Assembly (NCBI GenBank): GCA_017651265.1
Contig: JAGCDO010000052.1
Location: 1 to 59,008 of the forward strand
Origin: Prevotella sp.
Lineage (GTDB): Bacteria; Bacteroidota; Bacteroidia; Bacteroidales; Bacteroidaceae
DNA length: 59,008 bases
Direction: 5' to 3'
Shown here: piece after piece, positions 42,401-50,545 of the stretch
Numbering within the stretch: position 1 is the first letter of the stretch
Layout of the letters: each line of letters starts with the position of its first letter
Made by a program: the position numbers and the translations under genes
Notes under the pieces: model-generated
The model's database searches: none
What the model was told of the DNA's origin: nothing
Seen by the model: only the letters and a program-made list of their open reading frames with translations

Positions 42401-43029
42401 ACGTCACGGTAGCAGCCGGGCTGGTTGAGCTCATGACTCGACAAGCCTGTACCTGCAGCGGGTGAATACGGCTGGATGGTATAGCCCTTATAGAGCAATC
42501 CTTTGTTGTAGAACTGCTTCAGCAGCCACCACAGCGTTTCAATATACTTGTTATCGTAAGTGATATACGGATGGTCGAGGTCAACAAAGTAACCCATCTT
42601 CTCCGTCAGGTCACGCCATTCCTGCGTGAACATCATCACGTTCTCGCGACACTTGCGGTTATAGTCTTCTGTAGAGATATAACGCGGACTCTCATGGTTA
42701 TCAATATCAGCCTTCGTAATACCCAGTTCCTTCTCCACGCCCAGCTCTACGGGCAGACCGTGGGTGTCCCATCCAGCCTTGCGGTGTACCTGATAACCCT
42801 TCATGGTCTTATAACGGTTGAAGGTATCCTTGATGGTACGGGCAAGCACATGATGAATGCCCGGGTGACCGTTAGCCGAGGGAGGACCTTCGAAGAATAC
42901 GAACTGTGGACATCCCTCACGCTCTGTGATGGAGCGGTGGAAGATATCTTTCTCATTCCATGTATCGAGTACGCTCTTGTTGGTCTCAGTCAGATTCAAG
43001 CCATGATGTTCGGCGAATTTCTTTGCCAT
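39478..43029 (-). CDS. ileS: Isoleucyl-tRNA synthetase
   Basis: A protein of 1183 residues, class Ia. The HIGH-type motif is HPGIHH in FFEGPPSANGHPGIHHVLART, the KMSKS-type motif is GIKMSKHLGN, and the CP1 editing domain (AWTTTPWTLPSNTALCVG; DDGTGIVHIAPTFGADD) is complete. A long C-terminal domain is typical of this bacterial clade. It charges tRNA-Ile and edits Val. First gene of the ileS-DksA-lspA-DUF4296 operon; its own promoter is at 43068-43076. Confidence 0.97.
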   Translation of the reverse strand: MAKKFAEHHGLNLTETNKSVLDTWNEKDIFHRSITEREGCPQFVFFEGPPSANGHPGIHHVLARTIKDTFNRYKTMKGYQVHRKAGWDTHGLPVELGVEKELGITKADIDNHESPRYISTEDYNRKCRENVMMFTQEWRDLTEKMGYFVDLDHPYITYDNKYIETLWWLLKQFYNKGLLYKGYTIQPYSPAAGTGLSSHELNQPGCYRDVKDTTATVQFKIVDPRPEMKGWGTPVFLAWTTTPWTLPSNTALCVGPKIDYVCVQTFNPYSGEKISAVMAAALVDSYLKPEGEFASMEEYKQGDKVVPYRIVGNYKGSDLVGMRFEQLMPWVKPCEKVEVNSADFVKEYAKEHADKCFTVGNDQFVEMSDLAFRVIPGDYVTTDDGTGIVHIAPTFGADDAKVAKDAGIPSLFMINKGGETRPMVDLQGKYYMVQELAESFIDKCVNLDLYSRHAGDYVKNAYAPEFNVDGKYDEKAAAKAEDLNIVLSLELKQEGSAFKIEKHVHNYPHCWRTDKPVLYYPLDSWFIRSTACKERMVELNKTINWKPESTGTGRFGNWLENLNDWNLSRSRFWGTPLPIWRNKDTREEICIGSLEELYNEIEKAVKAGVMNANPLKEKGFVPCDYSQENYDKIDVHRPYVDDIVLVGKSGEPLHRETDLIDVWFDSGSMPYAQVHYPFENKDAIDKGLAYPADFINEGVDQTRGWFFTLHAIATMIFDSVAFKNVISTGLVLDAKGIKMSKHLGNVVNPFAEIERNGADAVRFYMLTNTQPWDNLKYDPAGADEIRRKFFGTLYNTYSFFALYANVDGFNPKAAQVNMEDRPEIDRWILSKVNSLIKGVDEALSDFEPTKAGRLIDTFVNDDLSNWYVRLNRKRFWGKEMSTDKLSAYQTLYFCLKTVSKLLAPFAPFYADQLYKDLGGVHDSVHLVSFPSCKESMIDLDLEARMDMAQKITSMVLALRRKVNIKVRQPLQSIMVPAVDEAQKAHIEAVKALIMSEVNVKELKFVEGSGILVKKVKCNFRTMGKKFGKLMKGIAAQMSSLSQEEINALEKNGSITLNVEGQEAVVEAADVEIISEDIPGWLVANEGNLTVALEIELTDELRKEGMARELINRIQNMRKDGGLEITDRIHIVISPNEQTDEAIKAYEDYIKTQVLADTISIQPNDGAVVEFDDFDLNITVTKSL

Positions 43030-43067
43030 AATCTTACCTTATTTATAATAGTTTTATTTTTTAGGGC

Positions 43068-43076
43068 ACAAAGGTA
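43068..43076 (-). promoter_or_regulatory. ileS: -7 promoter element TACCTTTGT for ileS
   Basis: Minus-strand match about 39 bp before the ileS ATG at 43029. It shows that ileS does not need the upstream promoter at 43311-43319. Confidence 0.65.
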
Positions 43077-43141
43077 TATAAAAAATTCCTATCCTCAAAG
43101 AAATTATCATCTTTTAATTAACTTTCGCAAGTTACGGCAAA

Positions 43142-43308
43142 CAAAAAAGCGGCTGCATTCACTGCGCCGCTAACTCTTATTCTATGCTAATTCTCTCAAA
43201 ACTTTCACTTGAGTCGTATAAACTATCCTGAATAATCTTTTACCTGTAAAAGCCAAGCCTATCTGGATGTTGTACTTCTTGTTATTTGACGATGTGATTC
43301 AAATCACA
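43142..43308 (-). ncRNA. Candidate small RNA, about 165 nt, between ileS and the dcu gene
   Basis: On the minus strand a -7 element TACCTTTGC (43311-43319) would start RNA near 43308. The RNA would begin with a perfect hairpin TGTGAT-TTGA-ATCACA. It would end at an intrinsic terminator formed by AGCGGC/GCCGCT with an inner GCA/TGC and a run of six U (43171-43142). No open frame of note lies between. This is a complete promoter-RNA-terminator unit; conservation and expression are unknown. Confidence 0.55.
43293..43308. promoter_or_regulatory. Canonical Crp-type palindrome TGTGA-N6-TCACA
   Basis: TGTGATTCAAATCACA is a perfect 16-bp palindrome matching the TGTGA-N6-TCACA site of Crp/Fnr-family proteins. 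It lies at the start point of the candidate small RNA and about 210 bp upstream of the dcu -7 element. Confidence 0.55.
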
Positions 43309-43501
43309 CTGCAAAGGTAAGGCAATTCATCCGTCCGACCATCACAGGAGCATGGGAAATCATGAAAAAGGGCGCAATAATTGACGTATATCAAAAAAGT
43401 GTGTCCGCACACGTTTCCTTATAAAACATCAGAAACCAAGATAAATCAATCTTTAAAAGAAAAAAAACAAGGAAAAAGCGGGAAACATCAAAAATAATTA
43501 T
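43309..43501. other. Regulatory interval upstream of the dcu gene
   Basis: No gene is seen. Apart from the minus-strand -7 element at 43311-43319, the interval holds a small inverted repeat GTGTG-TCCG-CACAC (43399-43412) about 90 bp before the dcu -7 element, followed by an A-rich stretch. Confidence 0.4.
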
Positions 43502-43510
43502 TATATTTGC
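43502..43510 (+). promoter_or_regulatory. -7 promoter element TATATTTGC for the dcu gene
   Basis: Consensus match 51 bp before the ATG at 43562. Confidence 0.65.
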
Positions 43511-43561
43511 AAATAAATCCAACAAAATCGTACAAACTATTAATCTATAAATTATTACATT

Positions 43562-45037
43562 ATGACGTTTACAATGGTAATCCAGCTTCTCATCGTATTG
43601 CTGGCTCTTTGGGTAGGATCCCGTTATGGTAGTCTTGCCTTGGGTGCAATCTCCGGTATTGGTCTGGCCATCCTGGTCTTCGGCTTCGGCTTGAAACCTG
43701 GTACGCCTCCTACCGACGTAATTTACATCATCATCGCAGCCGTTACCTGTGCCGGCGTGCTTCAGGCATCAGGCGGTATGGACTGGATGATTCAGATTGC
43801 AGAGAAGATGCTACGTAAGCATCCCGACCGCATCACGTTTATGGCTCCGCTCACCACGTTCTTCCTCACCGTACTGGTGGGAACGGGTCATGTGGTCTAT
43901 ACGTTGATGCCGATTATCTGCGACATTGCCCTGAAGAAAGGCATTCGTCCGGAACGTCCCTGTGGTGTGGCCAGTATTGCCTCTCAGGTGGGTATTACCT
44001 GTTCACCGATTGCCGCTGCCGTAGTAGCATTTGCTTCCATCTCAGCAGCAAACGGTTTCCATGTGAACAACCTGCAGATTATCATGATTACCATCCCTGC
44101 CTGTGTTTGCGGACTGATGGCTGCAGCAGCAGCCTCCTATCGTCGTGGTAAGGATCTCGACAAGGACCCGAAGTTCCAGGAGCGTCTGAAGGATCCGGCA
44201 CAGTATCAGTATATCTATGGTAGTAATGCTACCACCCTCGACAAGAAGATCGGTCAGGATTCCAAGAATGCTGTGTATATCTTCCTCGCAGCACTCGCCA
44301 TCATCGTTGTATTCTCTATCGCACAGATGTTCGGCGGTAACCTTCTGCCTACATACGACACCGTTCAAGCTGTGAAGGATGGCCCTGCCTCTATTACCTT
44401 AGCAGATGGTATTACCGAAACGGCTAAGCAGCTGGCCAGTGCAGGTATTGTGATGGAAGGTGTTACCGAGACCGTGAAGAAGCCATTGGCTATGAACCTT
44501 GTCATTCAGATTGTCATGATCTCTGCTGCAGCACTGATGATCATCGTCTGCAAGGCCAAGCCCAAGAAAGCCGTTGGCGGCGCTGTTTGGCAATCTGGTA
44601 TGGTAGCTGTGGTAGCTATCTACGGTATCGCTTGGATGGCCGACACCTATTTCGGCAACTACATGAAAGAGATACAGGTGATGCTTAACGACCTTGTTTC
44701 GGCTTACCCGTGGACCATCGCCATTGCTTTCTTCCTGGTATCTGTGCTTATCAACTCACAAGGTGCAGTGGTCGTTGCCATGCTGCCGTTGGCCTACACC
44801 TTAGGAATTGAAGGTTGGGTACTTTTGGGTGTGCTCCCATCGGTTTACGGTTACTTCTTCATCCCGAACTATCCGTCGGATATCGCTACGGTGAACTTCG
44901 ACCGATCAGGTACCACGGTAATCGGTAAATACCTGCTGAACCACTCATTCATGATGCCTGGTTTGATCAGTGTGATTACCAGCACCATTGTGGCCTATAT
45001 CATTTCTTATCTGTGCCATAGTGCAGGAATATTCTGA
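43562..45037 (+). CDS. Anaerobic C4-dicarboxylate transporter, DcuA/DcuB family
   Basis: A protein of 491 residues with about twelve membrane segments. The family pattern is clear in the first 150 residues: WVGSRYGSLALGAISGIGLAILVFGFGLKPGTPPTDV, AAVTCAGVLQASGGMDWMI, TFFLTVLVGTGHVVYTLMPIICDIA and GVASIASQVGITCSPIAAAVVAF. Dcu proteins exchange fumarate, succinate, malate or aspartate, and in fumarate-respiring Bacteroidota likely export succinate. DcuA and DcuB cannot be separated by eye. The long upstream region with a Crp-type palindrome suggests regulation by carbon or redox status. Confidence 0.88.
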   Translation: MTFTMVIQLLIVLLALWVGSRYGSLALGAISGIGLAILVFGFGLKPGTPPTDVIYIIIAAVTCAGVLQASGGMDWMIQIAEKMLRKHPDRITFMAPLTTFFLTVLVGTGHVVYTLMPIICDIALKKGIRPERPCGVASIASQVGITCSPIAAAVVAFASISAANGFHVNNLQIIMITIPACVCGLMAAAAASYRRGKDLDKDPKFQERLKDPAQYQYIYGSNATTLDKKIGQDSKNAVYIFLAALAIIVVFSIAQMFGGNLLPTYDTVQAVKDGPASITLADGITETAKQLASAGIVMEGVTETVKKPLAMNLVIQIVMISAAALMIIVCKAKPKKAVGGAVWQSGMVAVVAIYGIAWMADTYFGNYMKEIQVMLNDLVSAYPWTIAIAFFLVSVLINSQGAVVVAMLPLAYTLGIEGWVLLGVLPSVYGYFFIPNYPSDIATVNFDRSGTTVIGKYLLNHSFMMPGLISVITSTIVAYIISYLCHSAGIF

Positions 45038-45043
45038 TTAAAT

Positions 45044-45123
45044 GTGGAGTGAGGAGTGTGGAGTGAGGAGTGAGAAATGCACCATGACAAGTTCATAGTA
45101 GTAATCTCACTCCACACTCCTCA
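45044..45123. repeat. Heptad-built inverted repeat after the dcu gene
   Basis: The left side is a run of heptads, GTGGAGT, GAGGAGT, GTGGAGT, GAGGAGT (45044-45071). Eighteen bp of it (45050-45067) are perfectly inverted at 45106-45123, across a 38-nt loop. The right arm and the bases before it closely match the element inside the RlmD-like gene at 56444-56540. Confidence 0.85.
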
Positions 45124-45194
45124 TATTTTAGTTAGTTTTACTTAAAAAACACACACGGAACGCTGAAATATTTTGGTAGTATATAAATAATGTG

Positions 45195-45203
45195 TACTTT
45201 TGC
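45195..45203 (+). promoter_or_regulatory. Promoter for the EFR1 gene: -33 TTTG and -7 TACTTTTGC
   Basis: TTTG (45172-45175) and TACTTTTGC (45195-45203) are 19 bp apart. It excludes translation starts before about 45207. Confidence 0.7.
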
Positions 45204-45235
45204 ACCGAAATATTTCAAAAAGTCGTTTAAGACAC

Positions 45236-46030
45236 ATGATTTTTTATTTCTCGGGAACGGGAAACACCCGATGGGCTGCTGAGGAGATCAGCAGAGCTAC
45301 AGGTGAGCGGTTACTTAACATGGCAGAGGAGATCAACGGCGAATGCCGATATCAGCCTGCTGCAGGAGAGTGTATCGGTTTCTGTTTTCCCGTGCATGGA
45401 TGGCGACCGCCGCTACTGGTGCGCTCGTTCATCAACAAGATTTGTATGGAAATACCTGCGAACGAGCAACCGTATTGCTGGGCACTGTGTTCGGCGGGCG
45501 ATGATATCGGACTGAGCATGGAATACCTCAACCACGATCTTGCCCCGTTGAATCTGAGGGCAGAGAGTGTTTTCTCACTCATCATGCCTGAGAGCTATGT
45601 GGGTCTGCCCTTCATGGATGTGGACAAGCCCGACAAGGAACGTGCCAAGAAAGAAACGGCACGCAAACAGTTGGAGGAGATCAAGCAGTTCATCCTCAGA
45701 CGGGAACGGGGTGTTACCATGACCTACAAAGGGCATTGGCCGCGCATCAACAGTAAGGTGTTGGGTGCTGCCTTCGTGAAATGGCTCATCACCGACAAGC
45801 CTTTCCGAGTGAAAGCAGAAGACTGTCTGCAATGCGGTACTTGTGCACAGGTCTGTCCTGTGGACAACATCGCTGGAGGACATCAACAGCTGCCGCAATG
45901 GAAGCACAACGGACAATGTCTTACGTGCTTTGCGTGCTACCACCACTGTCCTGTCCATGCCATAGAGTTCGGGAACCGGACGAAGCATAAAGGACAGTAC
46001 TATTTTAAAAAGGATCATTCGACAAATTAG
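45236..46030 (+). CDS. EFR1-family ferredoxin (flavodoxin-like plus two 4Fe-4S clusters)
   Basis: A protein of 264 residues. MIFYFSGTGNTRWAAEEIS is a flavodoxin-type FMN phosphate loop. The C-terminus has two CxxCxxCxxxCP sets, CLQCGTCAQVCP and CLTCFACYHHCP, that would bind two 4Fe-4S clusters. Such proteins are electron carriers; the partner is not evident from neighbours. The ATG at 45236 is chosen over the longer frame from 45200, which overlaps the promoter. Confidence 0.87.
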   Translation: MIFYFSGTGNTRWAAEEISRATGERLLNMAEEINGECRYQPAAGECIGFCFPVHGWRPPLLVRSFINKICMEIPANEQPYCWALCSAGDDIGLSMEYLNHDLAPLNLRAESVFSLIMPESYVGLPFMDVDKPDKERAKKETARKQLEEIKQFILRRERGVTMTYKGHWPRINSKVLGAAFVKWLITDKPFRVKAEDCLQCGTCAQVCPVDNIAGGHQQLPQWKHNGQCLTCFACYHHCPVHAIEFGNRTKHKGQYYFKKDHSTN

Positions 46031-46053
46031 TGTAATTCGTAGAGTAAATAAAA

Positions 46054-47982
46054 ATGAAGAAACTGATAGCAATACTGATCGGAGTTCTGACAACCATCAA
46101 TATCTGGGGAGCAAAAGCGTTCTCGGAACCGCTCACAATTACGCAGAAGGATGGGAAACTGCTTACTTTCCAACTTCATGGTGATGAGCATTTCAACTAC
46201 ATCGCTACCACAGATGGGGTGTTGCTCTGTCGGGTGGGTAAGGATTATTATATTGCCGCGATAGATGAAAATGGTAAGATGTCGTCAAGTGGTGTACTGG
46301 CACATAACGCTGGCCAACGCACAGAAGAGGAGATCGTACTGATCGGGAAGCAGGACAAAGACAAGTTCTTTGCTTGCCAGAAGGCCATAGAAACGGAAGA
46401 AGTTAAAAGGGGAATGAAAAGAATCAGTATGCCCAATGGGAATTCTACCCTATTTCCTCATACGGGATCCCCTACTGCCTTGGTACTCTTAGCCGATTTT
46501 AAAGACGTGCCGTTCAAACATGACGATGCCACGACCAAGGAGATTTTCAACCAATATCTGAATGCGATGGATACCAGACCCACGCATGCCAGTGATGCGA
46601 CGCTCAGCAAGAACATCGGTAGCGTGGCAAAATACTTCTATGACATGAGTTATGGTTCATTCACTCCCCAATTCGATGTAGCAGCTGTTGTTCACCTGTC
46701 AGAAAACATGAGTGTCTATGGTGAAGACTGGGAAGATACCTATGGACGCTCGCATTCCAGCAGAATGGATCTGTTCATTCCAGAAGTTTGTCAATTGGCA
46801 CATGATGCTGGCGTGGATTTCTCTCAATATGATGAGAATGATGACGGCTACGTGGATCTTGTCTATGTAATCTTTGCTGGCTACGGAACGAGTACAGGAG
46901 CCGATGAGGATACCATTTGGCCTCAAAGTGGTACCCCGATTGTGTATCCTTCTGGTAGCCAAACAACTTGTTTCTGTAAGATAGATGGAAAGATGGTCTT
47001 TCGCTACGGTGTGCATTCAGAACTGAACTTCAATCCTACCATGACAACAAATTATTTCAATGAAGATCCCCAGATCAATGGCATTGGACTGTTTTGTCAC
47101 GAGTTCTCGCACTGTATGGGGCTTCCTGATTTCTATCCCACGACAAAAACTGCACAGGATGCAGGTAACCCAGCCATGGAGTTCTGGGACCTGATGGATG
47201 GCGGGGAGTATTCAGGTTTTATTACCGTCACCATTAACGGTACTGAGCGCAAACAACCAGGATCTGGCTACAATCCTACCGCCTACACTGCCTGGGAAAG
47301 GGAGTATTTGGGATGGAAAGAAATGGAGGTGTTAAAAGATGAGGACAGCGGACAGCGAATTGAACTGGTCAGCATTGACAAGTCTGTTGATGGTACTGCC
47401 TATAAGATATTCCCTGACGATGACGAGAATGGCAGTGAGTATGTGTTTATCCAAAATATCCAACCTTATGGATGGAACAGCTGGTTAGCAAACAACATGG
47501 GACACGGTATGCTCGTTACCTATGTGAATTATGATGCCACGGCTTTTTCGCTTTCTTACAATCGTGTGAATAATACTGTTGGACAGTCGCGAATGACTAT
47601 CGTGCCTGCAGACGGACAACTCATCAGTTCCTATTTGTCGGGGAGCAACAAAACTTACACCAAAAATGAATATTATGCTTCATTTCTGGGCGATCCCTTC
47701 CCTGGCTCCCAGAATATAAACGAACTCCTTAGCATCCCTATGATCTGGAGTGGAACGAATATGGAGAAGCCTCTGTTGAAAATCAAGGAAGAGAATAATA
47801 TCATCTCTTTCTACTATCAGACATTGCCTCAGATAACTACAGGCATCAGCGAAACAGACAAGACAGACGATTCTGGTACACTCCGCATCTACACCCTGGA
47901 TGGTCGTTACGTTGGCAAGAGCACTCGCGGCCTTGCCAAGGGCGTATATGTCATCAACGGGAAAAAGACAGTGATTCGATGA
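46054..47982 (+). CDS. Secreted M6-family metalloprotease with T9SS-like C-terminus, copy 1
   Basis: A protein of 642 residues with a signal peptide (MKKLIAILIGVLTTINIWGAKA). The N-terminal propeptide-like region is followed by the M6 catalytic domain: DENDDGYVDLVYVIFAGYG, then the zinc motif FCHEFSHCMGLPDFYP (HExxHxxGxxD). The C-terminus (LRIYTLDGRYVGKSTRGLAKGVYVINGKKTVIR) looks like a short type-A T9SS sorting domain, so the enzyme is probably exported to the surface or medium by the type IX system. Its stop overlaps the start of a paralogue by 4 nt. Confidence 0.88.
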   Translation: MKKLIAILIGVLTTINIWGAKAFSEPLTITQKDGKLLTFQLHGDEHFNYIATTDGVLLCRVGKDYYIAAIDENGKMSSSGVLAHNAGQRTEEEIVLIGKQDKDKFFACQKAIETEEVKRGMKRISMPNGNSTLFPHTGSPTALVLLADFKDVPFKHDDATTKEIFNQYLNAMDTRPTHASDATLSKNIGSVAKYFYDMSYGSFTPQFDVAAVVHLSENMSVYGEDWEDTYGRSHSSRMDLFIPEVCQLAHDAGVDFSQYDENDDGYVDLVYVIFAGYGTSTGADEDTIWPQSGTPIVYPSGSQTTCFCKIDGKMVFRYGVHSELNFNPTMTTNYFNEDPQINGIGLFCHEFSHCMGLPDFYPTTKTAQDAGNPAMEFWDLMDGGEYSGFITVTINGTERKQPGSGYNPTAYTAWEREYLGWKEMEVLKDEDSGQRIELVSIDKSVDGTAYKIFPDDDENGSEYVFIQNIQPYGWNSWLANNMGHGMLVTYVNYDATAFSLSYNRVNNTVGQSRMTIVPADGQLISSYLSGSNKTYTKNEYYASFLGDPFPGSQNINELLSIPMIWSGTNMEKPLLKIKEENNIISFYYQTLPQITTGISETDKTDDSGTLRIYTLDGRYVGKSTRGLAKGVYVINGKKTVIR

Positions 47983-49733
47983 GATTGTTCTTGTGCTTTA
48001 TCCTGTTCTGCCTTACAACTATTGAAGGACAGGCCGCAAAGGCCTACCCTCATCCCGTCAAAACCATTCAATCAGATGGAACAACACTCATCGTCGTAGC
48101 TCGCGGCGATGAGTCGTTTCATTATTATATGACCACCGATAGTGTGTTGTTGTACCATGAGGGGAAAGATTTCTTCATTGCTCAGGTAAACGATGATGGT
48201 TCATTATCGCCCACTTCTCAGTTGGCTCATGAGAAAGGCAACAGAAAGGTGACAGAGGAACATTTGGTACAAGTACAAGACCGGCACTTGTTTTTTCAGT
48301 TCCTGACAAAACAGACGCAGAAGCGGGTGATGCAAAGGGAACCTATCAAGGTGGATCATACGTATTTGCCACATACTGGTCAGCCACGCATTGCTGTTAT
48401 CCTTGCGCAGTTTACCGATGACACATTCATGGATGAAGACCCCAAAAGTGTCTTTGAGCAGTATTTGAATGCTGAGGAAATAGATAATCAGGTGGGAAAC
48501 CAAACCGTTGGCAGAAACTACGGTAGCGTAAGGCGCTATTTCAAGGATATGAGCTTCGGATTGTTTGAACCCCAGTTCGACCTTTATGGACCTGTCACCC
48601 TCTCTCATCCCACCTCCTATTATGGTGCAGGTAAGGACCGCATGGACCTGTTTATACCAGAAGTATGCGAATTAGCTGAGGAACAAGGATTGAAGTTCTC
48701 TGAATATGATAGCAATGACGACGGTTACGTGGATCTGGTCTATGTAATCTATGCTGGCTATTCTGAGTGTTTTACAGGAACACCCACAACATGCATCTGG
48801 CCCAAATCGGGAATCATCAGTGCCTTTGAGATGGATGGGAAATACATCTACCGCTATGGTGTGAATTCTGAACTTAACGCCTTTCCTGGTGCATGGGAGA
48901 ACCCGCCATACGAACGCATCAACGGTATTGGACTGTTCTGTCATGAGTTCTCTCATTGCATGGGAATGCCCGACTTCTACCCCACCTCAACAACTGCGCA
49001 GAATGCTTTTAATCCAGGAATGGAACGATGGAGCTTGATGGACGACGGCGAGTATGTGGATAATGGATATACACCTACTGAATATACAGCATGGGAACGG
49101 GAGGCCATGGGTTGGTTCAAGATAGATACACTGAACACATCTGGTTTCTATACGATGACTAACATCAATGAAGAAGGAGGAAAAGCTTATAGGATCATTA
49201 ACAGTGAGGATTCCAGCGAGTGCTTCATCCTGCAAAACATTCAGCTAACCGGTTGGAACAGTAAACTCGACGGTCATGGAATGCTTGTAACGCATGTGGA
49301 TTTCAGTCCTTCCATATTCAGAAACAACACGGTAAACAACACCATCGGTCATTCAAGGATGACCTTCATTCCTGCCGACGAAGAGTATATCAGCGCTTTC
49401 CAGATTGATGCAGAAACCATTACCCGACAGATGTATTGCGACAATCATGCGGGGGATCCCTTCCCAGGCACAAAAGATGTCACAGCCATCAATGAGTTTC
49501 CTGCCTATACCGGAATAATGAAAGAACGGGTGTATGACATTACGGAGCATCAAGAAAGGGTATCGTTCTACTTTGATGACGGAACAACGGGCATCAAACA
49601 GACCATCATCTCACAAAAAGAGAATGGGAAACACGAAATATTTACCCTTGACGGACGGAGCATGGGTTACAACATCGCCACACTACCTAAAGGAATATAT
49701 ATCGTCAACGGACAGAAAACCGTTATTCGTTAG
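47979..49733 (+). CDS. Secreted M6-family metalloprotease with T9SS-like C-terminus, copy 2
   Basis: A protein of 584 residues, a tandem paralogue of the preceding gene (ATGA overlap). It shares the propeptide pattern, DSNDDGYVDLVYVIYAGYS, the zinc motif FCHEFSHCMGMPDFYP and the same C-terminal ending (FTLDGRSMGYNIATLPKGIYIVNGQKTVIR). It lacks a stretch of about 20 residues after the MDGGEYS-type sequence and has a shorter signal peptide (MRLFLCFILFCLTTIEGQAAKA). The two proteases are probably made and secreted together. Its 3' end overlaps the convergent DUF4738 gene by 11 bp. Confidence 0.88.
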   Translation: MRLFLCFILFCLTTIEGQAAKAYPHPVKTIQSDGTTLIVVARGDESFHYYMTTDSVLLYHEGKDFFIAQVNDDGSLSPTSQLAHEKGNRKVTEEHLVQVQDRHLFFQFLTKQTQKRVMQREPIKVDHTYLPHTGQPRIAVILAQFTDDTFMDEDPKSVFEQYLNAEEIDNQVGNQTVGRNYGSVRRYFKDMSFGLFEPQFDLYGPVTLSHPTSYYGAGKDRMDLFIPEVCELAEEQGLKFSEYDSNDDGYVDLVYVIYAGYSECFTGTPTTCIWPKSGIISAFEMDGKYIYRYGVNSELNAFPGAWENPPYERINGIGLFCHEFSHCMGMPDFYPTSTTAQNAFNPGMERWSLMDDGEYVDNGYTPTEYTAWEREAMGWFKIDTLNTSGFYTMTNINEEGGKAYRIINSEDSSECFILQNIQLTGWNSKLDGHGMLVTHVDFSPSIFRNNTVNNTIGHSRMTFIPADEEYISAFQIDAETITRQMYCDNHAGDPFPGTKDVTAINEFPAYTGIMKERVYDITEHQERVSFYFDDGTTGIKQTIISQKENGKHEIFTLDGRSMGYNIATLPKGIYIVNGQKTVIR

Positions 49734-50529
49734 GAACCTCCTTCATCACCATCTTCCCGTCAGCTGACACAACCACATCTATTACATAACTGCTGGGCGA
49801 ATCAGGAACACAAAGTTGTGCTTGATGATGGAAGCCTTCAGCATCGGTCTTCATCAGAATCATGTCACTGAGGATTACCTGATTGATGCGGTCCTTGGGA
49901 ACAAACTGTACGAACTCGTGCTTCTTGAAATCATGCGAGTATTTCTTCACGGCTCCCTTGAACACGGCCACATGAATGGTGTTATCGTAATAGACATTTC
50001 CTACTTCCATACCCTCGTCTGTATTGGCCGATTTGATGACCTTATATGTGGTAGGATTAACCTGCACATAACAATGATAACGTTCACCATTATAGGCTAT
50101 TACGGTATCTCGCTTAATGGTTCTGTTCTGGTTCAGAACTACAGGATGCTTCGTCTCGAAATAGGTAATATCGTCTTCAGTATTATCACTCTTCACCAAT
50201 TCCACTGTCTCCCCATTGGGATTCTTGAAGTCGAGCACATGTTCGCTCTGACGGATAATCGGGTACTTCACCACCGTACCGCCCTCAACGATGAGCGTAT
50301 CGGCAATAATCATGAAATGAGCTGGCATACTGGTGGAGTCAGGATAATAGATGCTATCCCCTTCCACCCGAAAAGCAGGTTCCTCGTCAACAGTGTTTAC
50401 CCAGATGCCTTGCAATAGCTGCTTGGCCTGACGGTCCTCTTCCACCACAGGCAACGTGCTATCCTGCTTCTTTCCTCCACAAGCGGAAAAAAGAATCACG
50501 ATCATGATGATATATAAGAACCGTCGCAT
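49723..50529 (-). CDS. DUF4738-like lipoprotein
   Basis: A protein of 268 residues. MRRFLYIIMIVILFSACGGKKQD is a lipoprotein signal with lipobox FSAC. The rest is beta-rich (IWVNTVDEEPAFRVEGDSIYYPDSTSMPAHFMIIADTLIVEGGTVVKYPI) and resembles DUF4738 proteins of Bacteroidota. Function unknown. The ATG at 50529 is chosen because the lipobox then falls at residue 17. It is 16 bp downstream of rfbC and likely co-transcribed. Confidence 0.75.
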   Translation of the reverse strand: MRRFLYIIMIVILFSACGGKKQDSTLPVVEEDRQAKQLLQGIWVNTVDEEPAFRVEGDSIYYPDSTSMPAHFMIIADTLIVEGGTVVKYPIIRQSEHVLDFKNPNGETVELVKSDNTEDDITYFETKHPVVLNQNRTIKRDTVIAYNGERYHCYVQVNPTTYKVIKSANTDEGMEVGNVYYDNTIHVAVFKGAVKKYSHDFKKHEFVQFVPKDRINQVILSDMILMKTDAEGFHHQAQLCVPDSPSSYVIDVVVSADGKMVMKEVPNE

Positions 50530-50545
50530 AAAAATGCTAATATGT

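Noticed and set aside
43030-43310. T-box or other long leader of ileS
   Set aside because: A terminator at 43142-43171 and a separate -7 element at 43068-43076 show that the distal promoter does not simply produce a long ileS leader, and no T-box sequence is seen.
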